Source: Methylobacterium brachythecii (GTDB taxonomy: Bacteria > Pseudomonadota > Alphaproteobacteria > Rhizobiales > Beijerinckiaceae). Taken from it: a stretch of 64,000 nucleotides of DNA. Shown here piece by piece: positions 36,622 to 45,312 of the stretch (its first letter is position 1; each line of letters opens with the position of its first letter). The translations under genes and the position numbers were made by a program. The stretch spans positions 751,393 through 815,392 of the forward strand of contig NZ_JACIDN010000001.1 in NCBI RefSeq assembly GCF_014196345.1, read 5' to 3'. Below the pieces are notes generated by a model. The model did no database searches. It was not told the origin of the DNA and saw nothing but the letters and a program-made list of their open reading frames with translations.

Positions 36622-37793
36622 GGCCGCTGCGCATCGCCATCCTGACCCATTCGGTCAATCCGCGCGGCGGCGTCGCGCATTGCCTGTCGCTGGCCGAGGC
36701 GCTCTGCGCCATGGGACACGAGGCGGTGGTGCACGCACCCGACACTACCGGGGAAGGTTTTTTTCGCGACGCCCGCTGCCCGACGATCTCCGTCGCGGCC
36801 AAGCCCATCGACGGCACGACCGCCGATCTCGTGCGGACCCGCATCAACGACTACCTGCGCCATTTCGGCTCGCCTGCGGCCTGCGATTTCGACGTCTTCC
36901 ATTGCCATGACGGCATCGGCGGCAACGCGCTCGCCACCCTCAAGCATCGCCGCCTGATCCCGGGCTTCGTTCGTACCGTCCATCATCTCGACCACTTCGA
37001 CGACCCGTCGATCGCCGAGTGGCAGGACCGGGCCGTGCGCGAGGCGACGCGCCTGCTCTGCGTCAGCCGGGTCTGGGCCGATTGGATCGGCGACGAGTTC
37101 GGAGCGGAGGCCGAAATCGTCGGCAACGGCGTCGACCTCGACGCCTTCCAGGACCGGCCGACCGAGGCGGATGCCGTGGTGCGCGAGCGCTGGGGTCTCG
37201 GAGCAGGTCCGATCGTGCTCGGCATCGGCGGCCTGGAGGAGCGCAAGAACACCGCAGGCACCATCGAGGCCTTCGCGCGCCTTCGCGAGACCCATCCCGG
37301 CGCCCAGCTCGTCCTGGCCGGAGGCGCCTCGCTGCTCGATCATACCCCCTACCGCGCCCGCTGCCTCGCGACGCTCGATGCCCTCGGCCTCGCCACCGGG
37401 CCGGGCAAGCCCGTGGTCGTGACGGGGCCGGTCCCGAACGATCAGATGCCGGCCCTGTACCGGGTGGCGGACATGCTCGCCTTCCCGTCCTGGCGCGAGG
37501 GTTTCGGGCTCTGCGTGCTCGAGGCGATGGCCTGCGGCACGTCCGCCATCGTCTCCCGCCTGCCGCCCTTCACGGAATATCTGGAGCCCGGCGACGCACT
37601 CTTCGTCGATCCGGCCAGGCCGCGCGACATCGCCGGGGCCATGGCCTCGACCCTGGTGCCGGAGATCCGTGCCGCCCTCCGTGCGGCCGGCTTCAAGCGG
37701 GCCGCAGCCCATTCCTGGCGCGCCTGCGCCGAGCGCCATCTCGACGCCTATGCGTCCTGCGCCAGCCTGAGACCGGAGCCGATCCATGCCTGA
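36618..37793 (+). CDS. MSMEG_0565 family glycosyltransferase (GT4-like)
   Basis: GT-B glycosyltransferase of Nit1C, 391 aa. The N-domain opens RIAILTHSVNPRGGVAHCLSL with the Gly-rich donor loop. The hinge region GNGVDLDAFQDRP and the C-domain GLEERKNTAGTIEAF precede the donor-binding signature EGFGLCVLEAMACGTSAIVS (about residues 293-312). Its presence beside an acetyltransferase, radical SAM enzyme and oxidoreductase argues that the cluster assembles or modifies a small molecule rather than merely hydrolysing a nitrile. Acceptor and sugar are unknown. Confidence 0.9.
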   Translation: MRPLRIAILTHSVNPRGGVAHCLSLAEALCAMGHEAVVHAPDTTGEGFFRDARCPTISVAAKPIDGTTADLVRTRINDYLRHFGSPAACDFDVFHCHDGIGGNALATLKHRRLIPGFVRTVHHLDHFDDPSIAEWQDRAVREATRLLCVSRVWADWIGDEFGAEAEIVGNGVDLDAFQDRPTEADAVVRERWGLGAGPIVLGIGGLEERKNTAGTIEAFARLRETHPGAQLVLAGGASLLDHTPYRARCLATLDALGLATGPGKPVVVTGPVPNDQMPALYRVADMLAFPSWREGFGLCVLEAMACGTSAIVSRLPPFTEYLEPGDALFVDPARPRDIAGAMASTLVPEIRAALRAAGFKRAAAHSWRACAERHLDAYASCASLRPEPIHA

Positions 37794-38067
37794 AATGCGC
37801 TTCCACGTGCTCTGGCCGGATGGCCGCCGCGAGGCCTGCTACTCGCCCTCCCTCGTCGTGCAGGACTTCCTGACGCCGGGCGAGAGCTACGCCCTCGCCG
37901 ACTTCGTCGAGAAGAGCCGCACTGCGCTGACCATCGCGAGCGAGCGCGTGCGTGAGAAGTACGGCTTCGCCTGCTCGTCCGCCCTGGACCAGCTCGCTCG
38001 CATCGAGAGCGCGGCCGAGCGCCAGGCTCCCGGCGGCCGCGTCACCGTCGAGACCTTCGATCTCTGA
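37786..38067 (+). CDS. MSMEG_0570 family nitrogen-starvation response protein
   Basis: Small Nit1C protein, 93 aa, alpha/beta in prediction. Characteristic stretch is FHVLWPDGRREACYSPSLVVQDFL, then YALADFVEKSRTALTIASERVREKYGFACSSALDQL. The start overlaps the glycosyltransferase end by 8 nt. The ACYSPS/ACSSAL cysteines are notable but I cannot assign a role. Family function unknown; it co-occurs only with this cluster to my knowledge. Confidence 0.88.
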   Translation: MPEMRFHVLWPDGRREACYSPSLVVQDFLTPGESYALADFVEKSRTALTIASERVREKYGFACSSALDQLARIESAAERQAPGGRVTVETFDL

Positions 38068-38096
38068 AGCAATCGGACCAGCAAGGAGCTGCGGCC

Positions 38097-39365
38097 ATGA
38101 CCTCCACCTCCCGTCACGTCCCCGTCGCCATCGTCGGAGGCGGCCAGGCCGGCCTCTCGGTGAGCTATCACCTCAAGCAGCGCGGCATCGACCATCTCGT
38201 CTTCGAGAAGCACCGCGCCGCCCATAGCTGGGCGACCCAGCGCTGGGACACGTTCTGCCTCGTGACGCCGAACTGGCAGTGCGATCTACCGGGCCATCCC
38301 TATGACGGGCCGGACCCGCACGGCTTCATGAAGAAGGACGAGATCGTCGAGTATCTGAAGGGCTTCATCGCCAAGGTGAAGCCGCCGATGCGCGAGGGCG
38401 TCGCGGTGCGCCAAGTCCAGCGCCGCCCCGACGGGGTCTTTTCCGTCGAGACCTCGGACGGCGATTACACCGCGGACGAGATCGTCGTGGCCTCGGGCGG
38501 CTACCACACGCCGATCATCCCGCGCATGGCGGAAAAGCTGCCCGGATCGATCACGCAGATCCACTCGAACCAGTACCGCAACCCGGCCCAGCTACCGGAG
38601 GGCGAGGTATTGGTGGTCGGTTCCGGCCAGTCCGGCGCGCAGATCGCCGAGGACCTGCATCTCGCCGGCCGTAAGGTTCACCTTGCCGTCGGCGACGCGC
38701 CGCGCTGCGCCCGGTTCTACCGTGGCCGCGACGTCGTCACGTGGCTCGCCGACATGGGCTATTACGAGATGTCGGTGGACGAGCATCCGCTGCGGGATGG
38801 CGTCCGCGACAACACCAACCACTACGTCACTGGCCGCGACGGAGGCCGCGATATCGACCTGCGCCGCTTCGCCAACGAGGGTATGACGCTCTACGGCGTG
38901 CTGGAGGATTACGAGGCTGGCGCCCTGCGCTTCCGCGACAACCTCAAGCGGTCCCTCGATCAGGCCGACAAGACCTATAACGGCATCAACGCGGCCATCG
39001 ACAAGCACATCGCCGAGAAGGGCGTCGAGGCGCCGAGCCAGGATCATTACAGCCCTGTCTGGGAGCCCGGCGAGCCGGTGACCGCGCTCGATCTCGCCGC
39101 GAGCGGCATCACGTCGATCGTCTGGTGCATCGGCTTCACGCCGGACTTCAAATGGCTCGACGCCTCGGTGTTCAACGGCGCCGGCCGGCCCAAGCATGCG
39201 CGCGGCATCACGAGCGAGGCCGGAGTCTCTTTCATCGGCCTGCCCTGGCTTCACACCTGGGGATCGGGCCGGTTCGGCGCGGTCGGCCGCGATGCGGAGC
39301 ACGTCGTGCAGGCGATCGAGAAACGGCTCGGGACCGAGCGGTTCGCCATGAAGGTCGCGGTCTGA
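38097..39365 (+). CDS. MSMEG_0569 family flavin-dependent oxidoreductase
   Basis: FAD- and NAD(P)H-binding monooxygenase-like protein, 422 aa, last gene of Nit1C. The FAD dinucleotide-binding motif VAIVGGGQAGLSVSYHL (residues 9-25) and the second Rossmann motif VVGSGQSGAQIAEDLH (about 173-188) are clear, plus the late AsxG-like WCIGFTPDFKWL. Organisation resembles N-hydroxylating or Baeyer-Villiger type class B monooxygenases. AAGGAG precedes the ATG by 8 nt after a 29-nt gap, so it may be separately translated. A 10-bp hairpin follows at once. Confidence 0.92.
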   Translation: MTSTSRHVPVAIVGGGQAGLSVSYHLKQRGIDHLVFEKHRAAHSWATQRWDTFCLVTPNWQCDLPGHPYDGPDPHGFMKKDEIVEYLKGFIAKVKPPMREGVAVRQVQRRPDGVFSVETSDGDYTADEIVVASGGYHTPIIPRMAEKLPGSITQIHSNQYRNPAQLPEGEVLVVGSGQSGAQIAEDLHLAGRKVHLAVGDAPRCARFYRGRDVVTWLADMGYYEMSVDEHPLRDGVRDNTNHYVTGRDGGRDIDLRRFANEGMTLYGVLEDYEAGALRFRDNLKRSLDQADKTYNGINAAIDKHIAEKGVEAPSQDHYSPVWEPGEPVTALDLAASGITSIVWCIGFTPDFKWLDASVFNGAGRPKHARGITSEAGVSFIGLPWLHTWGSGRFGAVGRDAEHVVQAIEKRLGTERFAMKVAV

Positions 39366-39402
39366 GCCGCTGCCGGCCGCGATCGACGCCCGGGCAGCGG
39401 CT
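39365..39402. terminator. Hairpin after the Nit1C cluster
   Basis: AGCCGCTGCC (39365-39374) pairs perfectly with GGCAGCGGCT (39393-39402) around an 18-nt loop, beginning at the last base of the stop codon. No T run, but it lies between convergent genes. Confidence 0.5.
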
Positions 39403-39434
39403 CCGATAACCGCAAGCCGCCCCGCACACATCGT

Positions 39435-40745
39435 TCAGGAGGGGACTGTTGTCGGTGCCGCTGCCCTGCGGAAAAGATCGCCATTTCGAAATAACGTCAG
39501 AGTTCCGACGATCGAGAACAATGCAGCGCAGGTCAGCCATAACCCGGGCATTGCGCGGTTTGCGGTCTCGTGGATGAGATAAGTGCAGACTGCGGGCGTA
39601 AATCCGCCGAAAATCGCCTGCGCCAAGCTGTAGGCGAGGGAGAACCCGGTGGCTCGGACTTCGGCCGGCATGATTTCGGTCAGAGTGACGACCATGACGC
39701 CTTGGTAGCCGCCATAAAGGAACGACATCCACATCAACACGGCAAAGAGTCGTACGAACGAAGGCTCGGACACGAGCCAGGCCATGACCGGATAGGCCGT
39801 GATGGCAATCAACACCGAGAAAGTGATCAACACGGGCAGACGCCCGACGCGGTCTGACACCGCCCCCATCACCGGCACCCAGATGAAGTTGGCGACGCCG
39901 ACGCAGACCGTGACGACGAAGCTGTCGTTGGCGCTCAAACCCAACACTTGCCGAGCATAAGTCGGGGTGTAGGCGGTGATCATGTAGAAGAACACGCTCG
40001 TCAGCGTGACGAGCAGCACGGCCTTCAGCACGATCGCCCAGTTCTGCGCGAGCGAGCCGTAGATCTCACCGAGGGTGGGCTGGCGGCGCTTGGTGCGCTG
40101 CGCGAATTCCTCGCTTTCGTGCATCGAGCGGCGGATCCAGAACAGCACCGGCACGATCATGCAGCCGATCAGGAAGGGGATGCGCCAACCCCATTCCAGC
40201 ATCTGCTGCTCGGTGAGAAGGCCGCGTAGGCTCACGCCGATGACGGCCGCGAAGACGACGGCCACCTGCTGGCTCGCCGATTGCCAACTCACGTAGAAGC
40301 CGCGGTTCCCGGGGGTGGCGATCTCCGAGAGATACACGGAGACGCCGCCGGATTCCGCTCCGGCCGAGAAACCCTGGAGCAGCCGTCCGATCACCACCAG
40401 GGCCGGCGCAGCGAGGCCGATCGTGGCGTAGGTCGGGGTGAAGGCGATCAACGCGACGCCCACCGACATGATGGCGAGGCTGAGGATCAAGCCGGCGCGG
40501 CGGCCGTGCCGGTCGATGTAGGCACCGAGCACGATGGCCCCGAGCGGGCGCATCAGGAAGCCGATGCCGAAGGTCATCAGCGACAGCATCAGCGAGACGA
40601 ACTCGTTGTCGTTCGGGAAGACGGCCTGCGCCACGGCCGAGGCGTAGAAGCCGTAGACCATGAAGTCGAACATCTCGAGGAAGTTGCCGCTGACGACGCG
40701 AACGACGTCACCCTTGGTTGGCGGCCCTTTGACTGTGGCGTCCAT
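39435..40745 (-). CDS. MHS-family MFS transporter (metabolite:H+ symporter)
   Basis: Twelve-helix inner-membrane symporter of the metabolite:H+ (citrate/alpha-ketoglutarate/shikimate) family, 436 aa. Marks are [17 protein letters not shown] in helix 1, [14 protein letters not shown] in the helix 2-3 loop, [14 protein letters not shown] in helix 4, and [10 protein letters not shown] in the second half. Two adjacent ATGs exist: 40748 leaves only 2 nt to GGAGG and 40745 leaves 5, so the latter is preferred. Divergent from the IclR gene, it probably imports the organic acid degraded by that operon. Confidence 0.9.
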   Translation of the reverse strand: MDATVKGPPTKGDVVRVVSGNFLEMFDFMVYGFYASAVAQAVFPNDNEFVSLMLSLMTFGIGFLMRPLGAIVLGAYIDRHGRRAGLILSLAIMSVGVALIAFTPTYATIGLAAPALVVIGRLLQGFSAGAESGGVSVYLSEIATPGNRGFYVSWQSASQQVAVVFAAVIGVSLRGLLTEQQMLEWGWRIPFLIGCMIVPVLFWIRRSMHESEEFAQRTKRRQPTLGEIYGSLAQNWAIVLKAVLLVTLTSVFFYMITAYTPTYARQVLGLSANDSFVVTVCVGVANFIWVPVMGAVSDRVGRLPVLITFSVLIAITAYPVMAWLVSEPSFVRLFAVLMWMSFLYGGYQGVMVVTLTEIMPAEVRATGFSLAYSLAQAIFGGFTPAVCTYLIHETANRAMPGLWLTCAALFSIVGTLTLFRNGDLFRRAAAPTTVPS

Positions 40746-40810
40746 CATTCCCTCCCATAACACCGGTTCGAGCGCTTCGAAGTCTGAAACGCGATGACCC
40801 AACTGCCTGT

Positions 40811-40829
40811 TGTTCTATTATTCAGAACA
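40811..40829. promoter_or_regulatory. Candidate IclR-family operator
   Basis: TGTTCT (40811-40816) and AGAACA (40824-40829) form an inverted repeat with a 7-nt spacer in the MFS/IclR divergent region. TCAGAAC recurs at 40822, 40994 and 41014, the last two as TCAGAACG directly before the iclR start, which could allow autorepression. Confidence 0.45.
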
Positions 40830-41021
40830 GCGGTCTATGATTTGCTACAATAATGAGAAGTCTTCTTATTCGTCAACTGGATTGAGCAGCATTGTGCAGT
40901 GCTCCGACTCGCCTGTTCTCCCCGCGGAAAAATTCTTCTGGTTCGTGTGACGTCGCCGCTTGACCCCACGAAACGAACAGAGGTATCAAATTCTCAGAAC
41001 GCTGTATCGGATATCAGAACG

Positions 41022-41813
41022 ATGGACAGCACACTCCTCAAAGGCCTGACGGTTCTGGAGCACATCGCAGCCAGCGACGCGCCTCGTGGCGTCAGCGAGC
41101 TGGCTCGGGCGCTTCAGCTCACCAAGAGCAATGTCCACCGGACGCTGCAGACGCTGGTGGCGGCCGGCTATGTCCGCGCGACGCCGAGCGGCACCTACGA
41201 GTGCACGCTGAAGCTGTTCGAGTTGGCGAGTTCGGTGCTGTCTCGCGTCGACGTGCGGCAGGTTGCGGAGCGATTCATGCGCTCCCTGGCCGAGCAGACC
41301 CAGGAGACCATCCACCTCTCGCTGCTCGACAAGGCCGAGGTGATCTATCTGCACAAGATCGAGAGCGCGCATCCGGTGCGCGCCTATTCCTCGATCGGCG
41401 GCCGCGCACCGGCCTATTGCGTGGCCTCGGGCAAGGCACTGCTGGCCTATCAGGAGGGCGCGCTGGTGCATCTCTCCGATCCGCTCGCCGCCCATACCTC
41501 GCGCACGATCACGGATCTCGACACCCTCCGGCAGGAGCTGGAACAGGTGCGGGTCCAGGGCTTCGCGATCAATCGCGGCGAATGGCGCGAAGGCGTCTGC
41601 GGCCTGGCTGCGATCGTTCACGACGCCATGGGCAAGCCCGTGGCCGCGATCGGCATCTCCGGCCCCGCCGACCGCCTCGATCCCACGGCGCTGCGCCGCT
41701 TCAGCGACGTGGTGGTCGACGCGGCGCGCGGGCTGTCGCGTGCGCTGGGCTACAACCCCATCGCCCTGGCGCCGCGGCCCGTCCGCATCGGCGGCCTGGG
41801 CGCATTCGTCTGA
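41022..41813 (+). CDS. IclR family transcriptional regulator
   Basis: A 263-residue regulator with an N-terminal winged helix (LLKGLTVLEHIAASDAP, then LAQRL-like ARALQLTKSNVHRTLQTLVAAGYV) and a C-terminal effector domain containing GGRAPAYCVASGKALLAY and the typical late block GEWREGVCGLAAIVHDAMGKPVAAIGISGP. It lies first in the CoA operon and diverges from the MHS transporter. IclR members usually respond to the aromatic or organic acid consumed by the adjacent genes. Codons upstream of 41022 in frame look non-coding. Confidence 0.92.
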   Translation: MDSTLLKGLTVLEHIAASDAPRGVSELARALQLTKSNVHRTLQTLVAAGYVRATPSGTYECTLKLFELASSVLSRVDVRQVAERFMRSLAEQTQETIHLSLLDKAEVIYLHKIESAHPVRAYSSIGGRAPAYCVASGKALLAYQEGALVHLSDPLAAHTSRTITDLDTLRQELEQVRVQGFAINRGEWREGVCGLAAIVHDAMGKPVAAIGISGPADRLDPTALRRFSDVVVDAARGLSRALGYNPIALAPRPVRIGGLGAFV

Positions 41814-41828
41814 TCGAAGGAGACGAGC

Positions 41829-42989
41829 TTGCGACCGCTTACCGGTATCCGGGTCATCGAGTTCTGCAGCGTCGCTGCCGGCCCGTTCTGCGCCATGCTC
41901 CTCGCCGACATGGGCGCCGACGTCATCAAGGTGGAAAACCCGGATGGCGGCGACACCATGCGGGCCTGGCCGCCGATCAGCGAGGGCTACAGCGAGAACT
42001 TCGCATCGCTGAACCGCAACAAGCGCTCCGTCACCCTCGACCTCAAGGATCCGGACGGCAACGCCAAGGCGCGCGACCTGATCCGCTCGGCCGATGTGGT
42101 GCTGGAGAACAACCGCCCCGGCGTGATGCAGCGCCTCGGGCTCGACTTCGCCACGGTGAGCGCCGAGCAGCCGGGCCTCGTCTATTGCTCGATCTCGGCC
42201 TTCGGCCAGGAAGGCCCGCGCTCGCGAGAGGCCGGCTTCGACCTGACGCTGCAGGCGATGAGTGGCGTGATGAGCGTCACCGGCGAGCCCGGCGCCCCTC
42301 CGGTGAAATGCGGCGTGCCGATCTCGGATTTCGGCACCGGCCTCTATGCCGCCTATGCCATCGCCTCGGCGCTGCTCCAGGTGCGCGACGGCGGCCAAGG
42401 CACGCATGTCGACGCCTCGATGTTCGGCGCGTCCCTCGCCATGGGCGCCCTCCAGACCAGCCAGTATTTCGGCAGCGGGCGGGATCCGGAGCGCCTCGGC
42501 TCGGCCCATCCGCGCAATGCGCCCTACCAGGCCTTCCGGGCCAAGGACGGCTACATCGCCATGGCGGCGGGCAACAACGCACTCTATCGCGCCGCCTGCA
42601 ATGCCATCGAGCGGCCGGACCTGATCGACGATCCGCGCTTCGCCTCCACGGCCCTGCGCGCCGAGCACCAGAAAGATCTGCTCGAGATCCTGGAGGGGGA
42701 TTTCGCGAACCACGGCTGCGAGGACCTGCTCGCGCGCTTCCGCAAGGCCGGCGTACCCTGCTCGCCGATCAACGGCTATTTCGATGCGCTCGCCGATCCG
42801 CAGGTGGCGCATATGGGCTGGGTCCAGCCGATCACGCTGCCGTCGGGGGTCGAGACCAAAACCTTCGTGTCGCCGCTGAAATTTTCGGGCGAGGGCTTCC
42901 CGATCTACCGGCAGCCGCCAGCGCTCGGCGAGCACAACGACGAGGTGTTCGGCGAGGCGAAGACGGCTGCTTTGGCGAAGAGCGCGTGA
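41829..42989 (+). CDS. CaiB/BaiF family (class III) CoA-transferase
   Basis: Family III CoA transferase, 386 aa, moving CoA between carboxylates. The N-terminus MRPLTGIRVIEFCSVAAGPFC and the LADMGADVIKVENPDGGD motif are family marks. The catalytic aspartate is in PISDFGTGLYAAYAIASALL (Asp near residue 165), and AGNNALYRAAC follows. The TTG start is supported by AAGGAG 7 nt upstream. 15 nt separate it from iclR. Likely activates the pathway substrate in exchange for a short acyl-CoA. Confidence 0.9.
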   Translation: MRPLTGIRVIEFCSVAAGPFCAMLLADMGADVIKVENPDGGDTMRAWPPISEGYSENFASLNRNKRSVTLDLKDPDGNAKARDLIRSADVVLENNRPGVMQRLGLDFATVSAEQPGLVYCSISAFGQEGPRSREAGFDLTLQAMSGVMSVTGEPGAPPVKCGVPISDFGTGLYAAYAIASALLQVRDGGQGTHVDASMFGASLAMGALQTSQYFGSGRDPERLGSAHPRNAPYQAFRAKDGYIAMAAGNNALYRAACNAIERPDLIDDPRFASTALRAEHQKDLLEILEGDFANHGCEDLLARFRKAGVPCSPINGYFDALADPQVAHMGWVQPITLPSGVETKTFVSPLKFSGEGFPIYRQPPALGEHNDEVFGEAKTAALAKSA

Positions 42990-43705
42990 TGGACGAGCTT
43001 CTCATCGAGCGCGCCGGCACCACGCTGACGCTGACGCTCAACCGCCCCGACAAGATGAACGCGTTTTCGGGCGCGCTCGTCGAGGCGCTCCTCGCCCAGG
43101 TGCAGGAGGCCGCTGCCTCGGGCGTGCGGCTCCTCGTCCTCAAGGGGAACGGACGCAACTTCAGCGCCGGCTTCGATTTCGGCGGCTACGAGGAGCAATC
43201 GACCGGCGACCTCGTGCTGCGCTTCATCCGGATCGAACAGCTTCTGCAGGCGGTGCGCTATGCGCCCTTCGATACGCTGGCCCTGGCCCATGGCCGGAAT
43301 TTCGGCGCGGGCGTCGACCTGATCTGCTCCTGCGCCCGACGCGTCGCCGACCCCGCCGCGACCTTTCGGATGCCCGGGCTCGGCTTCGGGCTGGTGCTCG
43401 GCACGCGCCGCTATGCCGAGCGCGTCGGATCGACCCGCGCCCGCGCCATCCTCGGGGACGGCCTCGTCTTCGATGCGAAAGAGGCCCTGGCCGACGGCTT
43501 CCTGGCCCGCCTCGCGCCGAGCGCCGAATGGGCGGACATCGTGTCGACCAGCTCGGAGACCTCGACCCAGCTCACGCCCGAGGCGGCTGCCGCCCTCTAC
43601 GCCGCGACCGCCACCGACACCCGATCCCAGGATCTGGCCGAACTGGTCACCTCCGCCGCGCGGCCGGGGCTGAAGGAGCGCATCCGCTCCTACCGCGCCG
43701 CCTGA
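42989..43705 (+). CDS. Enoyl-CoA hydratase/isomerase family protein
   Basis: Crotonase-fold protein of 238 aa. The oxyanion-hole segments are NFSAGFDFGGYE (first) and AHGRNFGAGVDLICSCARRVA (second). The usual catalytic glutamates are not clearly in place: the region FRMPGLGFGLVLGTRRYAERVG lacks the E-x-x-x-G pattern of classical hydratases, so it may be a hydrolase, isomerase or ring-cleaving variant. Start is ATG overlapping the caiB-like stop (TGATG). The next two genes resemble IpdAB, whose partner in steroid breakdown (EchA20) is also a crotonase. Confidence 0.85.
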   Translation: MDELLIERAGTTLTLTLNRPDKMNAFSGALVEALLAQVQEAAASGVRLLVLKGNGRNFSAGFDFGGYEEQSTGDLVLRFIRIEQLLQAVRYAPFDTLALAHGRNFGAGVDLICSCARRVADPAATFRMPGLGFGLVLGTRRYAERVGSTRARAILGDGLVFDAKEALADGFLARLAPSAEWADIVSTSSETSTQLTPEAAAALYAATATDTRSQDLAELVTSAARPGLKERIRSYRAA

Positions 43706-43731
43706 CCGCCCTTCGCTCGGGAGACATCCTC

Positions 43732-44559
43732 GTGAGTTCCGGTACCTCGAAAATCGTCCCGCTGGCGGATCTCGCCGCGCGGATCACCGATGGCAGCTCG
43801 ATGGCGCTCGGTGGCAGCTTTCTCCACCGCGGCCCCTTCGCGCTGGTGCGCGAGCTGATCCGCCAGGGCCGCAAGGAGCTGGAGGTCATCAAGCAATCCC
43901 CCGGCTACGATATCGACATCCTCTGCCGGGCCGGCGCGCTCGCCCGCGCACGGGCCGGCATCGTCGCCATGGAGGGCAATTTCGGCCTCGCGCCCTGGTA
44001 TCGGAAGACCGTCGAGAAGGGCGAGATTCGCCTGGAGGAGCATGCCTGCGCGACGCTGACGGCGGGCCTGCGCGCCTCGGCCTTCGGCGTGCCCTTCATG
44101 CCCTGCGGCGGCATCCATGGCTCGGACCTGCCGGCGCTGAACGGCTGGCGGCAGATCGAGGACCCCTACGGCACCGGCGAGTCGGTCTACGCCATCCCCA
44201 AGATCACCCCCGATTTCGCAGTGATCCTCGCCAACGAGGTCAGCGAGGAGGGCGATGTCCGCGTCTACGGCACCTCGCATTGGGACCGGATCATGAGCCG
44301 CTCGGCCAAGCGCGTTCTGATCGTCGCGGAGAAGATCGCGCCGAGCGCCTCCTTCCGCGATCAGCCCGAGCTGACGCTCGTGCCCCACTTCCTCGTCGAG
44401 GCGATCAGCGTGGTCGAGAATGCCGGCTGGCCGGGCTCGTGCTGGCCCCATTACGAGGTCGATTACCCAGCCGTCGAAGCCTACATGAACGAGGCAGAAT
44501 CGGTGCTGAAGGCCCATCTCGACGCGGCCCCCGAGGCACGGGAGGCAGCCCATGCGTGA
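43732..44559 (+). CDS. CoA-transferase-like subunit A (GctA/IpdA-like)
   Basis: Class I CoA-transferase-fold alpha subunit, 275 aa. Sequence marks: DGSSMALGGSFLHRGPFALVRELIRQG at the N-terminus, the LTAGLRASAFGVPFMPCGG block, and PDFAVILANEVSEEGDVRVYG. GTG 43732 with GGGAGA 8 nt upstream is the start. It overlaps subunit B by 8 nt, implying a heteromeric complex. By neighbourhood it could be a true CoA transferase (glutaconate type) or an IpdA-like ring-opening hydrolase; see the B subunit. Confidence 0.85.
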   Translation: MSSGTSKIVPLADLAARITDGSSMALGGSFLHRGPFALVRELIRQGRKELEVIKQSPGYDIDILCRAGALARARAGIVAMEGNFGLAPWYRKTVEKGEIRLEEHACATLTAGLRASAFGVPFMPCGGIHGSDLPALNGWRQIEDPYGTGESVYAIPKITPDFAVILANEVSEEGDVRVYGTSHWDRIMSRSAKRVLIVAEKIAPSASFRDQPELTLVPHFLVEAISVVENAGWPGSCWPHYEVDYPAVEAYMNEAESVLKAHLDAAPEAREAAHA

Positions 44560-45283
44560 GTGGTCGGGCTTTTCCTTCATCGTTACGAATCTCGCGCGGT
44601 TCGTGCGCCCCAACGAGATCACCTTCAGCGGCGTGAACTCGGCCCTGCCGATGCTCGCCTGCCTGCTCGCCAAGCGCGCCTATGATTTCGACTTCACCTA
44701 CATCAACGTCGCCGGCGGCGTGGACCCGCGCCCCTCGAAAGTGCCGATCTCGAGCTCCGACCCGGTGCTCGCCGAAGGCTCGCGCTCGATCTTCTCGAAC
44801 GAGGACTTTTACGACCTCTGCACCCGCGGCCAGATGGATCTCTGCTTCCTCGGCGCGGCGCAGGTCGATGGGCTCGGGCGCACCAACGTCTCGGTGATCG
44901 GCGACTGGCACGCCCCGAAGGTGCGGCTCCCCGGCGGCGGCGGCGGCGCGGTGATGCTGCCCACCGCCCGGCGCGCGGTGACCTGGCGGACCGAGCATTC
45001 GAAGCGCACCCTCGTCGAGACCCTCGATTTCGTCACTGCGTCCGGCGGCATGCATGGCGTCGTCACGCCGATCGCGGTCTTCACGAAGCGCGACGGCCGG
45101 CTCGTCCTGTCGTCCTGGCATCCGCAGGCGAGCCTCGACGAGGTCCGCGCCCGCACCGGCTTCAGCTTCGAGGCCGACGGCGCCGAACCCTCGGCCTGGC
45201 CGAGCGAGGCGGAAGCCTCCGGCCTCTCCGCGATCGACGCGGATGGCAGCTTCGAACGCGACGCGGCGATCAAGCTGCGCTGA
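44552..45283 (+). CDS. CoA-transferase-like subunit B (GctB/IpdB-like), catalytic Glu apparently absent
   Basis: Beta subunit, 243 aa. The fold marks are clear (SALPMLACLLAKR, FLGAAQVDGLGRTNVSVIGDWH, LPGGGGGAVMLP). In genuine class I transferases the strand after the first helix carries the catalytic glutamate (VESG in glutaconate CoA-transferase B, Glu54). Here the aligned segment is INVAGGVDP, with Ala54. The same loss is known in IpdB of steroid catabolism, where the complex hydrolyses a cyclic ketone CoA ester. So hydrolase/ring-opening is favoured over transferase, as inference from manual alignment. Confidence 0.83.
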   Translation: MREWSGFSFIVTNLARFVRPNEITFSGVNSALPMLACLLAKRAYDFDFTYINVAGGVDPRPSKVPISSSDPVLAEGSRSIFSNEDFYDLCTRGQMDLCFLGAAQVDGLGRTNVSVIGDWHAPKVRLPGGGGGAVMLPTARRAVTWRTEHSKRTLVETLDFVTASGGMHGVVTPIAVFTKRDGRLVLSSWHPQASLDEVRARTGFSFEADGAEPSAWPSEAEASGLSAIDADGSFERDAAIKLR

Positions 45284-45312
45284 CACCCAGAACAATCGGT
45301 AGGAGTAGGGAC

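Noticed and set aside
41201..43705. 834-codon forward frame spanning iclR, caiB-like and crotonase genes
   Set aside because: Mostly the wrong frame of two well-supported genes; only its last part coincides with the crotonase, whose own start is at 42989.
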